Shown in pieces: positions 1-9,973 of a stretch of 64,000 nucleotides of DNA. The stretch comes from Paenibacillus gyeongsangnamensis. Its GTDB lineage: Bacteria > Bacillota > Bacilli > Paenibacillales > NBRC-103111. The first letter of the stretch is position 1, and each line of letters begins with the position of its first letter. The DNA lies in assembly GCF_027533625.1 (NCBI RefSeq), contig NZ_JAQAGZ010000005.1, forward strand, positions 62,001 through 126,000. The letters are read 5' to 3'. The translations under genes and the position numbers were made by a program. The notes under the pieces were generated by a model that saw nothing but the letters and a program-made list of their open reading frames with translations, was not told the DNA's origin and did no database searches.

Positions 1-707
<707 letters not shown>

Positions 708-746
708 GTCTAGGTTTCACCTCCCTTCCAGCGTGATTTATATAAC

Positions 747-791
747 ATGGCTATTGCCATTGTTAACCAAAAGTAGTAGGACCCAGGGTCC
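747..791. promoter_or_regulatory. Two small palindromes upstream of the secreted-protein gene
   Basis: ATGGC-TATT-GCCAT at 747-760 and the 13-base palindrome GGACCCAGGGTCC at 779-791 lie 40 to 85 bases before the likely start at 707. They overlap the region where a promoter for that gene should be. They could be operators, but no matching regulator is visible in the window. Confidence 0.3.
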
Positions 792-810
792 ATTTTATCA
801 CCAATTACGC

Positions 811-851
811 AAAAATGGTAGCTTTTTGTCGTAACAAAAGGCTACCATTTG
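811..851 (-). terminator. Rho-independent terminator after the O-antigen ligase-like gene
   Basis: On the minus strand AAATGGTAGC and GCTACCATTT frame an inner TTTTGT/ACAAAA stem with a TACG loop and one mismatch, followed by TTTTT at 815-811. It begins about 15 bases after the stop at 867. Confidence 0.8.
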
Positions 852-866
852 TATCTTACAAATCTA

Positions 867-3350
867 TTAAATTTTGGCGTTCACTAATTTAAAAATTTCC
901 GTTTTTTCGTTTGGATCTTTGGCGATCAGCTTATCGTATAGGGCTTGATCGTTTTTTCCTTGCCTTTGCAGATCGGCCAAGTACCAACGAGTCATCTGTT
1001 TATTTAACTGATCGTCAAATTGATCCGTCAGGCCAACCTTGAGGAACGGTTCGGCTTCGGCAAACTTTCCGCGAATGAAGTCGATTTGTCCCAAGGCGAA
1101 GCCCATATTTTTGGTTAAGCCGAATTCGCGTCCTTGCAACTGTTCTTTAGGCAGGGATGCCAGCTGCTTTACTCTCTCTTGCACTTGATTATAAGTATCA
1201 AATGCGGCATTCCAATATTGATCCCGCAGCTTAGTGTTGTTAGCGGTTTGAGAGGCATTGCCCAAATCGAAATTCATCGAGATGTTCTTTTCGTACAAAG
1301 TGATATCCCAAGGATAATTTGGAATATTGTTATTTACGAGCTCCAGCGCCTTTGGAATGTCACCCTTTTCCGTATAAGCACCGATTTGTTTCTCAAGCAA
1401 AGTCCGATTATGAGGCTCTTTGGCCATCGTCTGATTCATTAAGGCCATAGCTTGATTGTACCAGCTGTCATCCTTCGTTTGCCGGTAAGCTTGCATCAGA
1501 ATATCGATTTTGAATCCGGCATAATCGGGATGATTCGGATGCTGGTTCAATGCTTTATCGAGCGGAGTGAAGATTTCCGTAATGTTCTTGTTGATCTGCG
1601 CCGCGGCAACCGCATTAGCATATAAAGAGTTCGCAGTTAATGCCGAGACGGCATTAAAGAAACATACCAGCGATAAAACCAGAAGCAGGGACGGGTAAGC
1701 CCATTTGACTTTAACCAGCTTCTCAATCCAAGCGCCTTTGATTTCGAATTCGTCCTTGGAGATCAATACGCCCAAACTAAGGAAAAGCAGTACCCCCAGA
1801 TATACATAGCTAAGGTCAAAGTCAATCATACTATGAACTAGCAAGGAAATGACAAGAATGTAAAAGATAAATCGTTTGTCTCTCGTCGTCTCGTCTTGCT
1901 TCAGGTAGTTCCGAATGTAAATATAGAAAACGGCTGCCAGCAAGAGAAGGAACACGATGAATCCTACCAGGCCAACCTCTACCAGATACTGCAGGAAGAA
2001 GTTGTGCGCCTGGCGGCTGACATAAGGGTTGTTCTGGTATTTCTCATACAGAGCGGCCCAAGCACCGCCGCCGGCGCCGAACACCGGATAATCCGCAAAC
2101 AGCTTCATACCGTCTTTATAAAAGGTACCGCGCTCCAATACGCTATGCTGTTGGAAGTTAATATTCTCAACACGAGTACGAATATTATCGGGCAGCAGCT
2201 TGGTGAAACCCAGATCAGCGAACAATACGGTTACTCCGATTGCGCCTACGATTAATGCAACTACAGGAATCGCCACGTTGGCATAACGAGATTTGTCAAA
2301 ACGCTCAAGCTTACGGCTCAGCCAATCCGAAGCGAACCTTTGAATAAGCACCGCAAGGACCGCGTTGACTAACGAAACGCCTAAGAGAATCAGCCAAGCG
2401 CGGAGGGAAGAGGCGGCCGAAAAGCTTTTATTAAGTTCAATCCCCATATTAGTTAATTTCGAGAGAATGGTAAACGATAATCCGAACGAAACGATCAGGT
2501 GCACGATATACAAAATTTGTTTATACGGCTTAAGGAAAGGCAATACCAACAGCAGGACAACCGGCAGAATTACCAATCCGCCGCGGGACAGGGTCAGGAA
2601 GAACGAGATGATGATCGGAACGGCAAGGAAGCCATGAATACCGATGGAAATCCATTTCTTTGAAGAGAGAACCAGAAAGAGCGTGCACAATAAAACGCCG
2701 ATCAAGAAGGCTGCATAGCTGTTAGCATATTGGAATACCGAGGTTAAGCGCAAACCGTTGGTGTCCGTCATGACGGCATCCTGATAAATCGGATTTCCTC
2801 TCATTTCGGCTGCGAACCATTTCACCCAAGAAAACGCAATTTGTTTGTTGCCGAACCAGTTGAAGAAGCCGAAAAACACGATCACATAGGCCGATGTCAT
2901 GAAGCCATTCTTCAATACCGCGGCGCCCAAATCGGTTCTGGCCAAGAAGAATCCCAGCAACAAAAAAGTGACGTAAATCGTTTGGATATAAATCATATTT
3001 GTTGCGTAATAATGGGATCCCGCGCCAAACATGGAGATCACATAAGTGATGGGAACCAGCCAAACAGCTAAACTCAATAGCTCCGAGGAACTTTTCAAGC
3101 TCCAACGATAAAACGCGAAAATCCCTATAAGTACGAGGATAATAGACGACCAGACGAAGGACGAATAAATAGGCCGCTCGAAATCGAAGCTGTTTCCGTT
3201 GAACAGCGCCTTTTGGAACGGGGCCCAAATAAGGAATAAAAGCGTAAAGCCGGTAAGGATCCAGAAAAGAATAGAGCTGGTGTCAGAAGTTTTCGATTGT
3301 TTGTTTAACCCAGATGAGTAGGGATGGCCGTACGTTTTTTTGGTACTCAT
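867..3350 (-). CDS. O-antigen ligase (Wzy_C) family membrane protein with C-terminal TPR-like region
   Basis: 827 residues. A short N-terminal tail is followed by roughly a dozen membrane segments up to about residue 575. Wzy_C/WaaL hallmarks are visible: SRGG at 255-258, and FGAGGGAW near 424-431 leading into QAHNFFLQYLVEVGLVG (His449) in the large outer loop. From about residue 590 to the end the protein is soluble and helical, with TPR-like spacing. This architecture is typical of polymer ligases and polymerases, including the O-antigen-ligase-domain proteins proposed to transfer glycans to S-layer protein (WsaB, WsfB). Start ATG has AAAGGAGA 7 bases upstream. It is transcribed away from the sugar operon and toward the secreted-protein gene. 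Ligase versus polymerase activity cannot be decided from sequence. Confidence 0.85.
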   Translation of the reverse strand: MSTKKTYGHPYSSGLNKQSKTSDTSSILFWILTGFTLLFLIWAPFQKALFNGNSFDFERPIYSSFVWSSIILVLIGIFAFYRWSLKSSSELLSLAVWLVPITYVISMFGAGSHYYATNMIYIQTIYVTFLLLGFFLARTDLGAAVLKNGFMTSAYVIVFFGFFNWFGNKQIAFSWVKWFAAEMRGNPIYQDAVMTDTNGLRLTSVFQYANSYAAFLIGVLLCTLFLVLSSKKWISIGIHGFLAVPIIISFFLTLSRGGLVILPVVLLLVLPFLKPYKQILYIVHLIVSFGLSFTILSKLTNMGIELNKSFSAASSLRAWLILLGVSLVNAVLAVLIQRFASDWLSRKLERFDKSRYANVAIPVVALIVGAIGVTVLFADLGFTKLLPDNIRTRVENINFQQHSVLERGTFYKDGMKLFADYPVFGAGGGAWAALYEKYQNNPYVSRQAHNFFLQYLVEVGLVGFIVFLLLLAAVFYIYIRNYLKQDETTRDKRFIFYILVISLLVHSMIDFDLSYVYLGVLLFLSLGVLISKDEFEIKGAWIEKLVKVKWAYPSLLLVLSLVCFFNAVSALTANSLYANAVAAAQINKNITEIFTPLDKALNQHPNHPDYAGFKIDILMQAYRQTKDDSWYNQAMALMNQTMAKEPHNRTLLEKQIGAYTEKGDIPKALELVNNNIPNYPWDITLYEKNISMNFDLGNASQTANNTKLRDQYWNAAFDTYNQVQERVKQLASLPKEQLQGREFGLTKNMGFALGQIDFIRGKFAEAEPFLKVGLTDQFDDQLNKQMTRWYLADLQRQGKNDQALYDKLIAKDPNEKTEIFKLVNAKI

Positions 3351-3386
3351 ATAAGTCTCCTTTTGTAATGTGGAAATTACGACAAA

Positions 3387-3416
3387 ATTCTATCATAAAA
3401 ACAATAGGGATTCCAA
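3387..3416 (-). promoter_or_regulatory. Sigma-A-like promoter for the O-antigen ligase-like gene
   Basis: On the minus strand TTGGAA (3416-3411), an 18-base spacer and TAGAAT (3392-3387) precede the ribosome binding site of the gene starting at 3350. Confidence 0.5.
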
Positions 3417-3551
3417 TGCAATAATAATGTTAAAAGATGATTATGATCAAAAAAGGAATAAATTTGGAATAGTAGTTTTTATAAATGAACTTTGTTAGAA
3501 TGATTAGGACAATTTTCACAAAATAAGTGGCGGAAATGAATTCTGCAAAAT

Positions 3552-4835
3552 ATGGTGGTGTTTACAATAAAGTCTCAAATTTATAAGCTTCTTTATAAAA
3601 TGGCTGTAAAATTCAAAGTTTTAATAATTCCTTTTGTCCCTCAAACGGCAAGAACGGCAATCAAAAAAAGGATACTGAAGCAGGCATATCCTATAGCTGG
3701 GCAGCAAAAAACAAACAACTCTTCTCACTGGGCCGGCAATGGTATTAACTTAATTGGATATGCTCGAGCGGAAATGGGAATAGGAGAATCTTGCAGAATC
3801 GCTGCTAAAAGTCTATCTGCTGCTGAAATTCCTTTTGGCATCATTAATTTTACCGGCACGAACAGTGCGAGAATGAGCGATACCTCTTGGATGCATAAAG
3901 AAGTAACAAGTCCTGCATTTAATATAAATTTATTTCATATTAATGCAGAGCAAATGATGGAAGTGTACGCTCAGTATGGCAGTGATATCTTCCAGAACAG
4001 ATACAATATCGGTTACTGGCATTGGGAGTTGCCGGACTTCCCTGATGAGTGGGTTGACAGCTTCGAGCTGATAAATGAAGTATGGGTTCCTTCTGCATTC
4101 GTTGCAGATTCCATTTCAATGAAAAGCCCGGTTCCGGTAGTGAAAATTCCTCATTCCATACAAGTTAATCATTTTACTAAGCGGGATAGGAGTTACTTTA
4201 ATTTACCGGAACAAAGTTTTTTATTTCTTACGATGTATGATGTAAAGAGCTACCAGGAACGAAAAAACCCTCTTGCCGCCATTGAGGCGTTTAAAAAAGC
4301 ATTCCGTCCGGATGATATGAGTGTAGGTTTGGTCATTAAGGTTAATACGTTGAAAGCTAATTTGGAAGAGCTTGATTTATTAACAGGCTTAATTTCGGAT
4401 TATAAAAATATATATACAATAAAGCAAATCCTTAGCCGTGAAGATACGAACGCTCTTATTGAAGCTACCGACAGTTATATTTCCTTGCACCGTAGTGAAG
4501 GGTTTGGACTTGGGTTGGCAGAAGCTATGTATCTTGGCAAACCGGTTATTGGCACAAATTGGTCATCTAATACCGATTTTATGAACCAAAACAATTCTTG
4601 CGTTGTAAATTATAAATTGATACCTGTTGGTACTGATCATGGTCCGTATAAGGCTTATCAACATTGGGCCAATCCGGATGTGGAGCATGCAGGAAGCTTC
4701 ATGAAGCGGCTAGTAACGGATCGAGAGTTTTGCATTAGGGTCGCAGCAAACGGTCAGGAAACCATAAAGCAAGATTTTTCACCTTCCGCTATCGGGGAGC
4801 TAATAAAGAAAAGATTGAAGTATATCCGATTATAA
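3552..4835 (+). CDS. Glycosyltransferase family 4 (group 1)
   Basis: 427 residues. After a basic N-terminus comes GINLIGYARAEMGIGESCR, the N-terminal signature of a GT4 subfamily found in surface-polysaccharide loci. The C-terminal donor-binding half carries EGFGLGLAEAMYLGKP at about 316-331, the E-x7-E motif of retaining GT-B enzymes. Donor and acceptor cannot be told from sequence. There is no good ribosome binding site before ATG 3552; a weak GGCGGAA lies about 20 bases upstream, so GTG 3555 or 3558 are also possible. It is the first plus-strand gene of the glycan locus, 47 bases before rmlA, and faces away from the ligase-like gene. Confidence 0.85.
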   Translation: MVVFTIKSQIYKLLYKMAVKFKVLIIPFVPQTARTAIKKRILKQAYPIAGQQKTNNSSHWAGNGINLIGYARAEMGIGESCRIAAKSLSAAEIPFGIINFTGTNSARMSDTSWMHKEVTSPAFNINLFHINAEQMMEVYAQYGSDIFQNRYNIGYWHWELPDFPDEWVDSFELINEVWVPSAFVADSISMKSPVPVVKIPHSIQVNHFTKRDRSYFNLPEQSFLFLTMYDVKSYQERKNPLAAIEAFKKAFRPDDMSVGLVIKVNTLKANLEELDLLTGLISDYKNIYTIKQILSREDTNALIEATDSYISLHRSEGFGLGLAEAMYLGKPVIGTNWSSNTDFMNQNNSCVVNYKLIPVGTDHGPYKAYQHWANPDVEHAGSFMKRLVTDREFCIRVAANGQETIKQDFSPSAIGELIKKRLKYIRL

Positions 4836-4882
4836 CTCAATTTATAAACTTAATAGTTATTCATCCATAAGGAGGCTCCATC

Positions 4883-5623
4883 TTGAAAGGAATCATTTTA
4901 GCCGGAGGTACGGGCTCAAGACTATACCCTTTAACAAAAGTAACGAACAAGCATTTGTTGCCGGTAGGGAAATACCCAATGATATTCCATTCCATTTCAA
5001 AATTAAAAGAAGCCGGAATCTGTGACATTTTAGTAGTGACTGGAAAAGAACACATGGGGGATGTCGTAGGTTTATTAGGCAGCGGAAGAGAATTGGGAGT
5101 CGATTTTACTTTTAAAGTGCAGGATGAGGCCAGTGGAATTGCACATGCGCTTGGTCTTGCTGAGCATTTTGTAGGCGACGATAAAATGGTCGTTCTTCTA
5201 GGGGATAATGTGTTTTCGGATAGCATCGTTACTTTTGTAAATGAATACAAAGAGCGTTCCAGCGGCGCTAGTATTCTTATTAAAGAGGTTCATGACCCTC
5301 AGAGATATGGTGTACCCGAATTGTCAGGTTCTCGAATCCTATCGATTGAAGAAAAGCCAGCCGTGCCTAAGAGCAGTTATGCGGTTACCGGTATTTATAT
5401 GTTTGACAGAACGGTTTTCGAGATTATTAAGACGTTACATCCTTCCGTCAGAGGGGAACTCGAGATAACGGATGTTAACAACGCATATATTGCCAGAAAT
5501 GAGATGGCCTACGATATCTTAGGGGGATGGTGGACGGATGCCGGTACCCATGCTTCCTTAAAAAAAGCGAACGAACTGGCGCAGTCCATCACGCTGTCAG
5601 AAGAATTCGGGATAATAAAATAA
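4883..5623 (+). CDS. rmlA: Glucose-1-phosphate thymidylyltransferase (RmlA, short form)
   Basis: 246 residues, the length of B. subtilis SpsI rather than the ~290-residue enterobacterial RmlA. It makes dTDP-glucose from dTTP and glucose-1-phosphate, the first step to dTDP-L-rhamnose. The nucleotide-binding GGTGSRLYPLT starts at residue 8, with LLPVGKYPM after it and LGDN near 106. The start is TTG, fixed by AAGGAGG seven bases upstream. It opens the rmlA-C-B-D operon, the same order reported for S-layer glycan loci of Geobacillus stearothermophilus. The short form lacks the C-terminal helical allosteric region of long RmlA enzymes. Confidence 0.93.
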   Translation: MKGIILAGGTGSRLYPLTKVTNKHLLPVGKYPMIFHSISKLKEAGICDILVVTGKEHMGDVVGLLGSGRELGVDFTFKVQDEASGIAHALGLAEHFVGDDKMVVLLGDNVFSDSIVTFVNEYKERSSGASILIKEVHDPQRYGVPELSGSRILSIEEKPAVPKSSYAVTGIYMFDRTVFEIIKTLHPSVRGELEITDVNNAYIARNEMAYDILGGWWTDAGTHASLKKANELAQSITLSEEFGIIK

Positions 5624-5641
5624 GTTAGAAGGTGGACTAGG

Positions 5642-6190
5642 GTGAAGACACTTGAAACGGCTTTATCCGGTGTATTTCTTATCGAGCCGAAGGTTCATGC
5701 GGATTCCCGAGGTTATTTTATAGAAAGCTATAACTCCCGCACTTTTCAGGAACATGGAATATCGCATTCCTTTGTTCAAGACAATCATTCTCTTTCGGTA
5801 GAGGCGGGTACGATTCGCGGGTTGCATTATCAGAATAGTCCAAAGTCTCAGACTAAACTGATTCGTGTTCTTACCGGTGCCATATGTGATGTTGTTGTCG
5901 ACATTCGCAAATCCTCACCGACTTTCGGCAAATGGATCAGTGTTATTCTCAGTGAGGCTAATCAACGCCAGCTCCTTATTCCCAAGGGATTTGCACATGG
6001 ATTCTGCACAATTGCAGCAAATACACAAATTTTTTATAAAGTAGACGAGTTTTATTCACCGGAGCACGATAGAGGGATTATATGGAATGATCCGTCGATA
6101 GGTATTGATTGGCCGGTATCTAATCCAATCCTTTCGGATAAAGATCAGAGGCTTCCGTTACTGCAGGATGCGGACATTCATTTTGAATAA
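5642..6190 (+). CDS. rmlC: dTDP-4-dehydrorhamnose 3,5-epimerase (RmlC)
   Basis: 182 residues, the normal family length, cupin fold. It epimerises C3 and C5 of dTDP-4-keto-6-deoxyglucose. The active-site signature IRGLHYQ (His62) and the downstream YSPEHDRGIIWNDP segment are present. The start is GTG, behind AGAAGGTGG. It lies 18 bases after rmlA and 15 before rmlB, clearly cotranscribed. Nothing unusual in the sequence. Confidence 0.95.
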   Translation: MKTLETALSGVFLIEPKVHADSRGYFIESYNSRTFQEHGISHSFVQDNHSLSVEAGTIRGLHYQNSPKSQTKLIRVLTGAICDVVVDIRKSSPTFGKWISVILSEANQRQLLIPKGFAHGFCTIAANTQIFYKVDEFYSPEHDRGIIWNDPSIGIDWPVSNPILSDKDQRLPLLQDADIHFE

Positions 6191-6205
6191 ACAGGAGGGG
6201 TGTTC

Positions 6206-7228
6206 TTGAGGCTGTTAGTTACTGGAGGAGCTGGATTTATCGGGAGTAATTTTATCCATCATATGATCTCGAGTTACAGCGACTATGAAATCATAAACCT
6301 GGATGCGCTAACTTACGCCGGGAATTTAGAAAACCTTACTTCTATTCAAGATAATCCAAAGTATACCTTTATTAAGGGCGATATAACGGATCGAAAGCTA
6401 GTCGATACAATATTTCAAATGAGTCCGGATTATGTAATTCATTTTGCTGCGGAATCGCACGTTGACCGCAGCATTTTAGACCCGGGTATTTTCGTGCAAA
6501 CGAATGTGACGGGTACCCAAGTTCTTTTAGAAGCAGCGCGCAAATACAATATTAAGAAATTTGTGCACGTTTCGACCGATGAGGTGTATGGTACTTTAGG
6601 GGAAACTGGCTTATTTTCAGAAAACACCCCCCTCTCCCCAAACAGCCCATATTCAGCGAGTAAAGCAGGAGCTGATATGCTGGTGCGCGCATATCACGAA
6701 ACGTATGGGATCAATGTCAACATAACGAGATGTTCTAACAATTATGGTCCATATCAATTCCCGGAGAAGCTTATCCCTCTCATGATCGCCAATGCGTTCG
6801 AGGAAAAGCCGCTCCCTGTATATGGAGACGGATTGAATGTTCGTGACTGGCTTCACGTGGAGGATCACTGTAGAGCAATTGATTTGGTCCTTCATGCTGG
6901 GAGAAGCGGAGAGATCTATAATGTTGGCGGCAAAAATGAACGTACGAATCTGCAAATCGTCAAGGCAATATTGCAAGAATTGAATAAGCCTGAATCTCTC
7001 ATCTCCTTTGTACAGGATCGTCCTGGACATGATCGTCGCTATGCCATAGATGCCCAGAAGATCACGACTGAGCTTAGTTGGAGACCTCAATTCACTTTTG
7101 AATCGGGCATAAGATCAACTATAAATTGGTATTTGAATCATAAGGATTGGTGGAATCGCATCCGATCTGGAACTTATCGGGAATATTACATGACACAATA
7201 CGCTAATCGATTGGGTGAAAACCTATGA
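6206..7228 (+). CDS. rmlB: dTDP-glucose 4,6-dehydratase (RmlB)
   Basis: 340 residues from TTG 6206. I prefer this start over GTG 6200 because AGGAGGGG (6193-6200) would overlap the earlier codon. It is an extended SDR enzyme converting dTDP-glucose to dTDP-4-keto-6-deoxyglucose. Seen: the NAD-binding [12 protein letters not shown] at the N-terminus, [12 protein letters not shown], and the catalytic tyrosine and lysine in [13 protein letters not shown]. The RDWLHVEDH segment typical of RmlB is present. It overlaps rmlD by four bases (ATGA), indicating translational coupling. Confidence 0.95.
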   Translation: MRLLVTGGAGFIGSNFIHHMISSYSDYEIINLDALTYAGNLENLTSIQDNPKYTFIKGDITDRKLVDTIFQMSPDYVIHFAAESHVDRSILDPGIFVQTNVTGTQVLLEAARKYNIKKFVHVSTDEVYGTLGETGLFSENTPLSPNSPYSASKAGADMLVRAYHETYGINVNITRCSNNYGPYQFPEKLIPLMIANAFEEKPLPVYGDGLNVRDWLHVEDHCRAIDLVLHAGRSGEIYNVGGKNERTNLQIVKAILQELNKPESLISFVQDRPGHDRRYAIDAQKITTELSWRPQFTFESGIRSTINWYLNHKDWWNRIRSGTYREYYMTQYANRLGENL

Positions 7229-8076
7229 AAATATTGGTTACTGGAGCGGCCGGGCAGTTGGGGCACGATGTCATAAAATTGTTTGGAGAGAATAACGAAC
7301 TTTCCGTTATTGGTCTAGATCGACAACAATTGGATGTAACCTCGGTTGAGGATTGCGAAGCTATCCTAAATTCTGTTCGTCCCGATGTAATTATCCATTG
7401 CGCCGCGTACACTGCAGTAGACCAGGCTGAGAAAGAAGAGGATCTTGCTTATTCCGTAAATGCATTCGGAGCGCGTAATTTAGCCGTAGTTGCGGAGAAA
7501 ATCGGAGCGAAAATTTGTTACATTAGTACAGATTACGTCTTTGACGGCACAAAGAATGTCCCTTATAAAGAATATGATAGGAAAGAACCAATCAACGTTT
7601 ACGGGCATTCCAAGCATGCAGGAGAGGAACTCGTCAGCAGTTTGTCCTCCCGATATTTCATTGTCCGTACTTCATGGGTGTACGGATCTCATGGCCATAA
7701 TTTTGTTAAAACGATGTTGAAGCTTGCTCTAGAAAAAGGTCAATTGAAGGTGGTGGATGACCAATTCGGTTCGCCCACTTATACAAAGGACCTGGCTAAA
7801 TTTTTGCTTGCATTAATAAAGACCGAGCAGTTTGGGATTTATCATGCAACAAATACCGGGAGTTGCTCCTGGTTTGAATTCGCTAAAGCCATCATGGAAG
7901 AAAAGAAATTGAATGTTTCAGTAGAACCTTGTTCTTCGAAAGAGTATCCTAGACCCGCTCCGCGTCCTGCATATTCAGTAATGGATCATCAAGCGATACG
8001 AAGTAATCGGTTAGAGGATCTAAGGCCCTGGAGGGACGCTTTAAAAGAATTTCTTTGTGAGTTAGGAAGCCTTTAA
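7225..8076 (+). CDS. rmlD: dTDP-4-dehydrorhamnose reductase (RmlD)
   Basis: 283 residues, identical in length to B. subtilis SpsK. It reduces the 4-keto group to give dTDP-L-rhamnose, completing the pathway. Seen: [12 protein letters not shown] at the N-terminus, [12 protein letters not shown], the STDYVFDG segment and the catalytic YGHSKHAGE (Tyr-x3-Lys). The start ATG overlaps the rmlB stop. The next gene begins 2 bases after its stop, so the operon continues into a glycosyltransferase that may use its product. Confidence 0.95.
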   Translation: MKILVTGAAGQLGHDVIKLFGENNELSVIGLDRQQLDVTSVEDCEAILNSVRPDVIIHCAAYTAVDQAEKEEDLAYSVNAFGARNLAVVAEKIGAKICYISTDYVFDGTKNVPYKEYDRKEPINVYGHSKHAGEELVSSLSSRYFIVRTSWVYGSHGHNFVKTMLKLALEKGQLKVVDDQFGSPTYTKDLAKFLLALIKTEQFGIYHATNTGSCSWFEFAKAIMEEKKLNVSVEPCSSKEYPRPAPRPAYSVMDHQAIRSNRLEDLRPWRDALKEFLCELGSL

Positions 8077-8078
8077 AT

Positions 8079-9032
8079 ATGAGAAAAGTAAGTGTTCATA
8101 TCGTAACCTTTAATAGTTCAGCTTATATACGTAACTGTCTAAATGCTGTCCTACAACAAAACTATCCGATAGATCAAATCATTGTTATTGACAATAACTC
8201 TCATGACGAAACGTTGTCTATACTTGCAGAATTTAAAAATAACATTCATCTTATAGTTAATAAGGAGAATGTCGGTTTCGCACCAGCACATAATCAAGCT
8301 TTTCGTCTTACTGAGAGTGAGTACTCGTTGGTATTAAATCCTGACGTAACTCTGCATCCGGATTATGTATTGAACTTGCTTAAGTTTGTTGAGGACAATC
8401 TAGATAAGAAAATCGGCAGTATGACAGGCAAGCTTCTATTAAGCCAATCGCCAGACCGGATCGACAGTACAGGTTTAAAAATGACAAAAGCCAGGAGAGC
8501 TTTTGACCGGGGAGCTGGTCAGTCTGCCGATGTATGGACCAAACAAGATGAAGTATTCGGAGTTTCCGGTGCGGCAGCCCTGTATTTGCGCCAAATGATT
8601 GAGGATGTAAGCATAGAAGGCTCCTTCTTTGATGATGATTTTTTTGCTTACAAAGAAGATGTAGATGTTGCGTGGAGAGCTCAAATCATGGGGTGGACTG
8701 CATACTTTTGTCCTGATGCTATCGCATATCATGAACGGGGTTGGAAAAAAGAATCAAGACATCAAATTCCAGTAATCATCCGTAGATATTCTTACATCAA
8801 TCGTTATAAAATGATCGTAAAGAATGATCACTGGTTATATATTTTAAGAGATTTTCCATTTATATTGGCTTACGAAATTCAAAGTTTGGTGTATTTCATC
8901 ATCAAGGAGCCTTCCGTCTTGGGTGCATGGGGAAGCTTTTGGAGAAGCTTATCTCGATTGCTTTACAAGAGAAGGTTGATTCAATCCAAAAAAAAATCAA
9001 ATAACCGACGTTTGTTTACATTTTTTGAATAA
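8079..9032 (+). CDS. Glycosyltransferase family 2, rhamnosyltransferase-like
   Basis: 317 residues. A GT-A fold is indicated by VSVHIVTFNSSAYIRNCL at the start, IIVIDNNSHDET near 35-46, the ENVGFAPAHNQAF segment and LNPDVTL near 90. DDDFFAYKEDVDVAWRAQ supplies the catalytic acidic residues. The VGFA-N pattern and the ED-VD motif are shared with WbbL-type rhamnosyltransferases, which fits its position directly behind rmlD. Acceptor unknown. The ribosome binding site TTAGGAAG lies within the end of rmlD. Confidence 0.85.
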   Translation: MRKVSVHIVTFNSSAYIRNCLNAVLQQNYPIDQIIVIDNNSHDETLSILAEFKNNIHLIVNKENVGFAPAHNQAFRLTESEYSLVLNPDVTLHPDYVLNLLKFVEDNLDKKIGSMTGKLLLSQSPDRIDSTGLKMTKARRAFDRGAGQSADVWTKQDEVFGVSGAAALYLRQMIEDVSIEGSFFDDDFFAYKEDVDVAWRAQIMGWTAYFCPDAIAYHERGWKKESRHQIPVIIRRYSYINRYKMIVKNDHWLYILRDFPFILAYEIQSLVYFIIKEPSVLGAWGSFWRSLSRLLYKRRLIQSKKKSNNRRLFTFFE

Positions 9033-9063
9033 TTACTTTGTCATCTTTTTGAAAATATTTCAT

Positions 9064-9071
9064 GGTATAAT
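9064..9071 (+). promoter_or_regulatory. Possible internal promoter (extended -10)
   Basis: GGTATAAT, preceded by T to give TG-G-TATAAT, lies 31 bases before the start of the second GT2 gene and just after the stop at 9032. No good -35 element is present. TTGTCA at 9038 is too far away. Confidence 0.4.
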
Positions 9072-9102
9072 AGTCACATCATGTCTAAAGTTGGAGATCA
9101 TT

Positions 9103-9969
9103 ATGGACTTAAGTATCATTATCATTAATTATAATACCTGTGAGTTAACGCTAAACTGCCTCAAATCTGTGTTTGAATCCGAAACATCGTATTCATATGA
9201 GGTTATTCTTGTGGATAATGCTTCCAAGGATGCTTCGATAGAAAAGATTCCAAAACAGTATCCAGCTGTTCGATTCCTCGCCAACAAGGATAATTTAGGA
9301 TACTCCAAAGCAAATAATCAAGGAATTATGATGGCTGAAGGTCGATATGTCCTTCTTCTAAACTCAGATACGATAATTCAACCGGATTCAATTCAAACCA
9401 TGATTCATTTCATGGATTCAAACCCCAACGTAGGTGCAGCAGGCTGCAAAATCGTATTGCCTGACGGGAGCTTGGATAAGGCGTGCAGGAGAGGGTTTCC
9501 TACCCCTTCAGCATCCTTTTATTACGCTTCCGGGATAGCAAGAAGATTCCCTAAGAATCCTAGATTTAATCAGTATCAATTGACACATCTGGATCCTGAT
9601 CAAGATTATCCTGTAGATTGCTTAGTCGGAGCCTTTATGATGGTTCGTAAGGCAGCTATTGATCAAGCGGGACTTCTGGATGAAGAGTTTTTCATGTACG
9701 GAGAGGATATTGATTGGTGCTATCGCATTAAACAGGCAGGATGGGATATTTACTATTACCCTAAAACACAAATCATTCATTATAAAGGTGCAAGCAGCAG
9801 ACGAAAGCCTCTCAAAATTATTTATGAATTTCATCGCGCCATGTTTCTATTTCATAGGAAGCATTATCGGGATAAGTATTTTTTTCTAATCAATTGGATG
9901 GTATATCTCGGTATTTTAGTTAAGCTCAGCGCATCTATTTTGTTAAACCGATTCGGGTCAGTGAGGTGA
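9103..9969 (+). CDS. Glycosyltransferase family 2, rhamnosyltransferase-like
   Basis: 288 residues from ATG 9103, chosen because TTGGAGAT lies upstream and the GT2 fold begins right after it (MDLSIIIINYNTCELTLNC). An upstream in-frame extension to 9025 would add a hydrophobic tail not typical of the family. Seen: VILVDNASKDAS, LGYSKANNQGI, LLLNSDT (DxD-like) and LDEEFFMYGEDIDWCYR with the catalytic Asp. The C-terminus has a hydrophobic segment that may sit on the membrane. It is a paralogue of the preceding GT2 and may add a different linkage of the same sugar. Confidence 0.85.
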   Translation: MDLSIIIINYNTCELTLNCLKSVFESETSYSYEVILVDNASKDASIEKIPKQYPAVRFLANKDNLGYSKANNQGIMMAEGRYVLLLNSDTIIQPDSIQTMIHFMDSNPNVGAAGCKIVLPDGSLDKACRRGFPTPSASFYYASGIARRFPKNPRFNQYQLTHLDPDQDYPVDCLVGAFMMVRKAAIDQAGLLDEEFFMYGEDIDWCYRIKQAGWDIYYYPKTQIIHYKGASSRRKPLKIIYEFHRAMFLFHRKHYRDKYFFLINWMVYLGILVKLSASILLNRFGSVR

Positions 9970-9973
9970 GAAC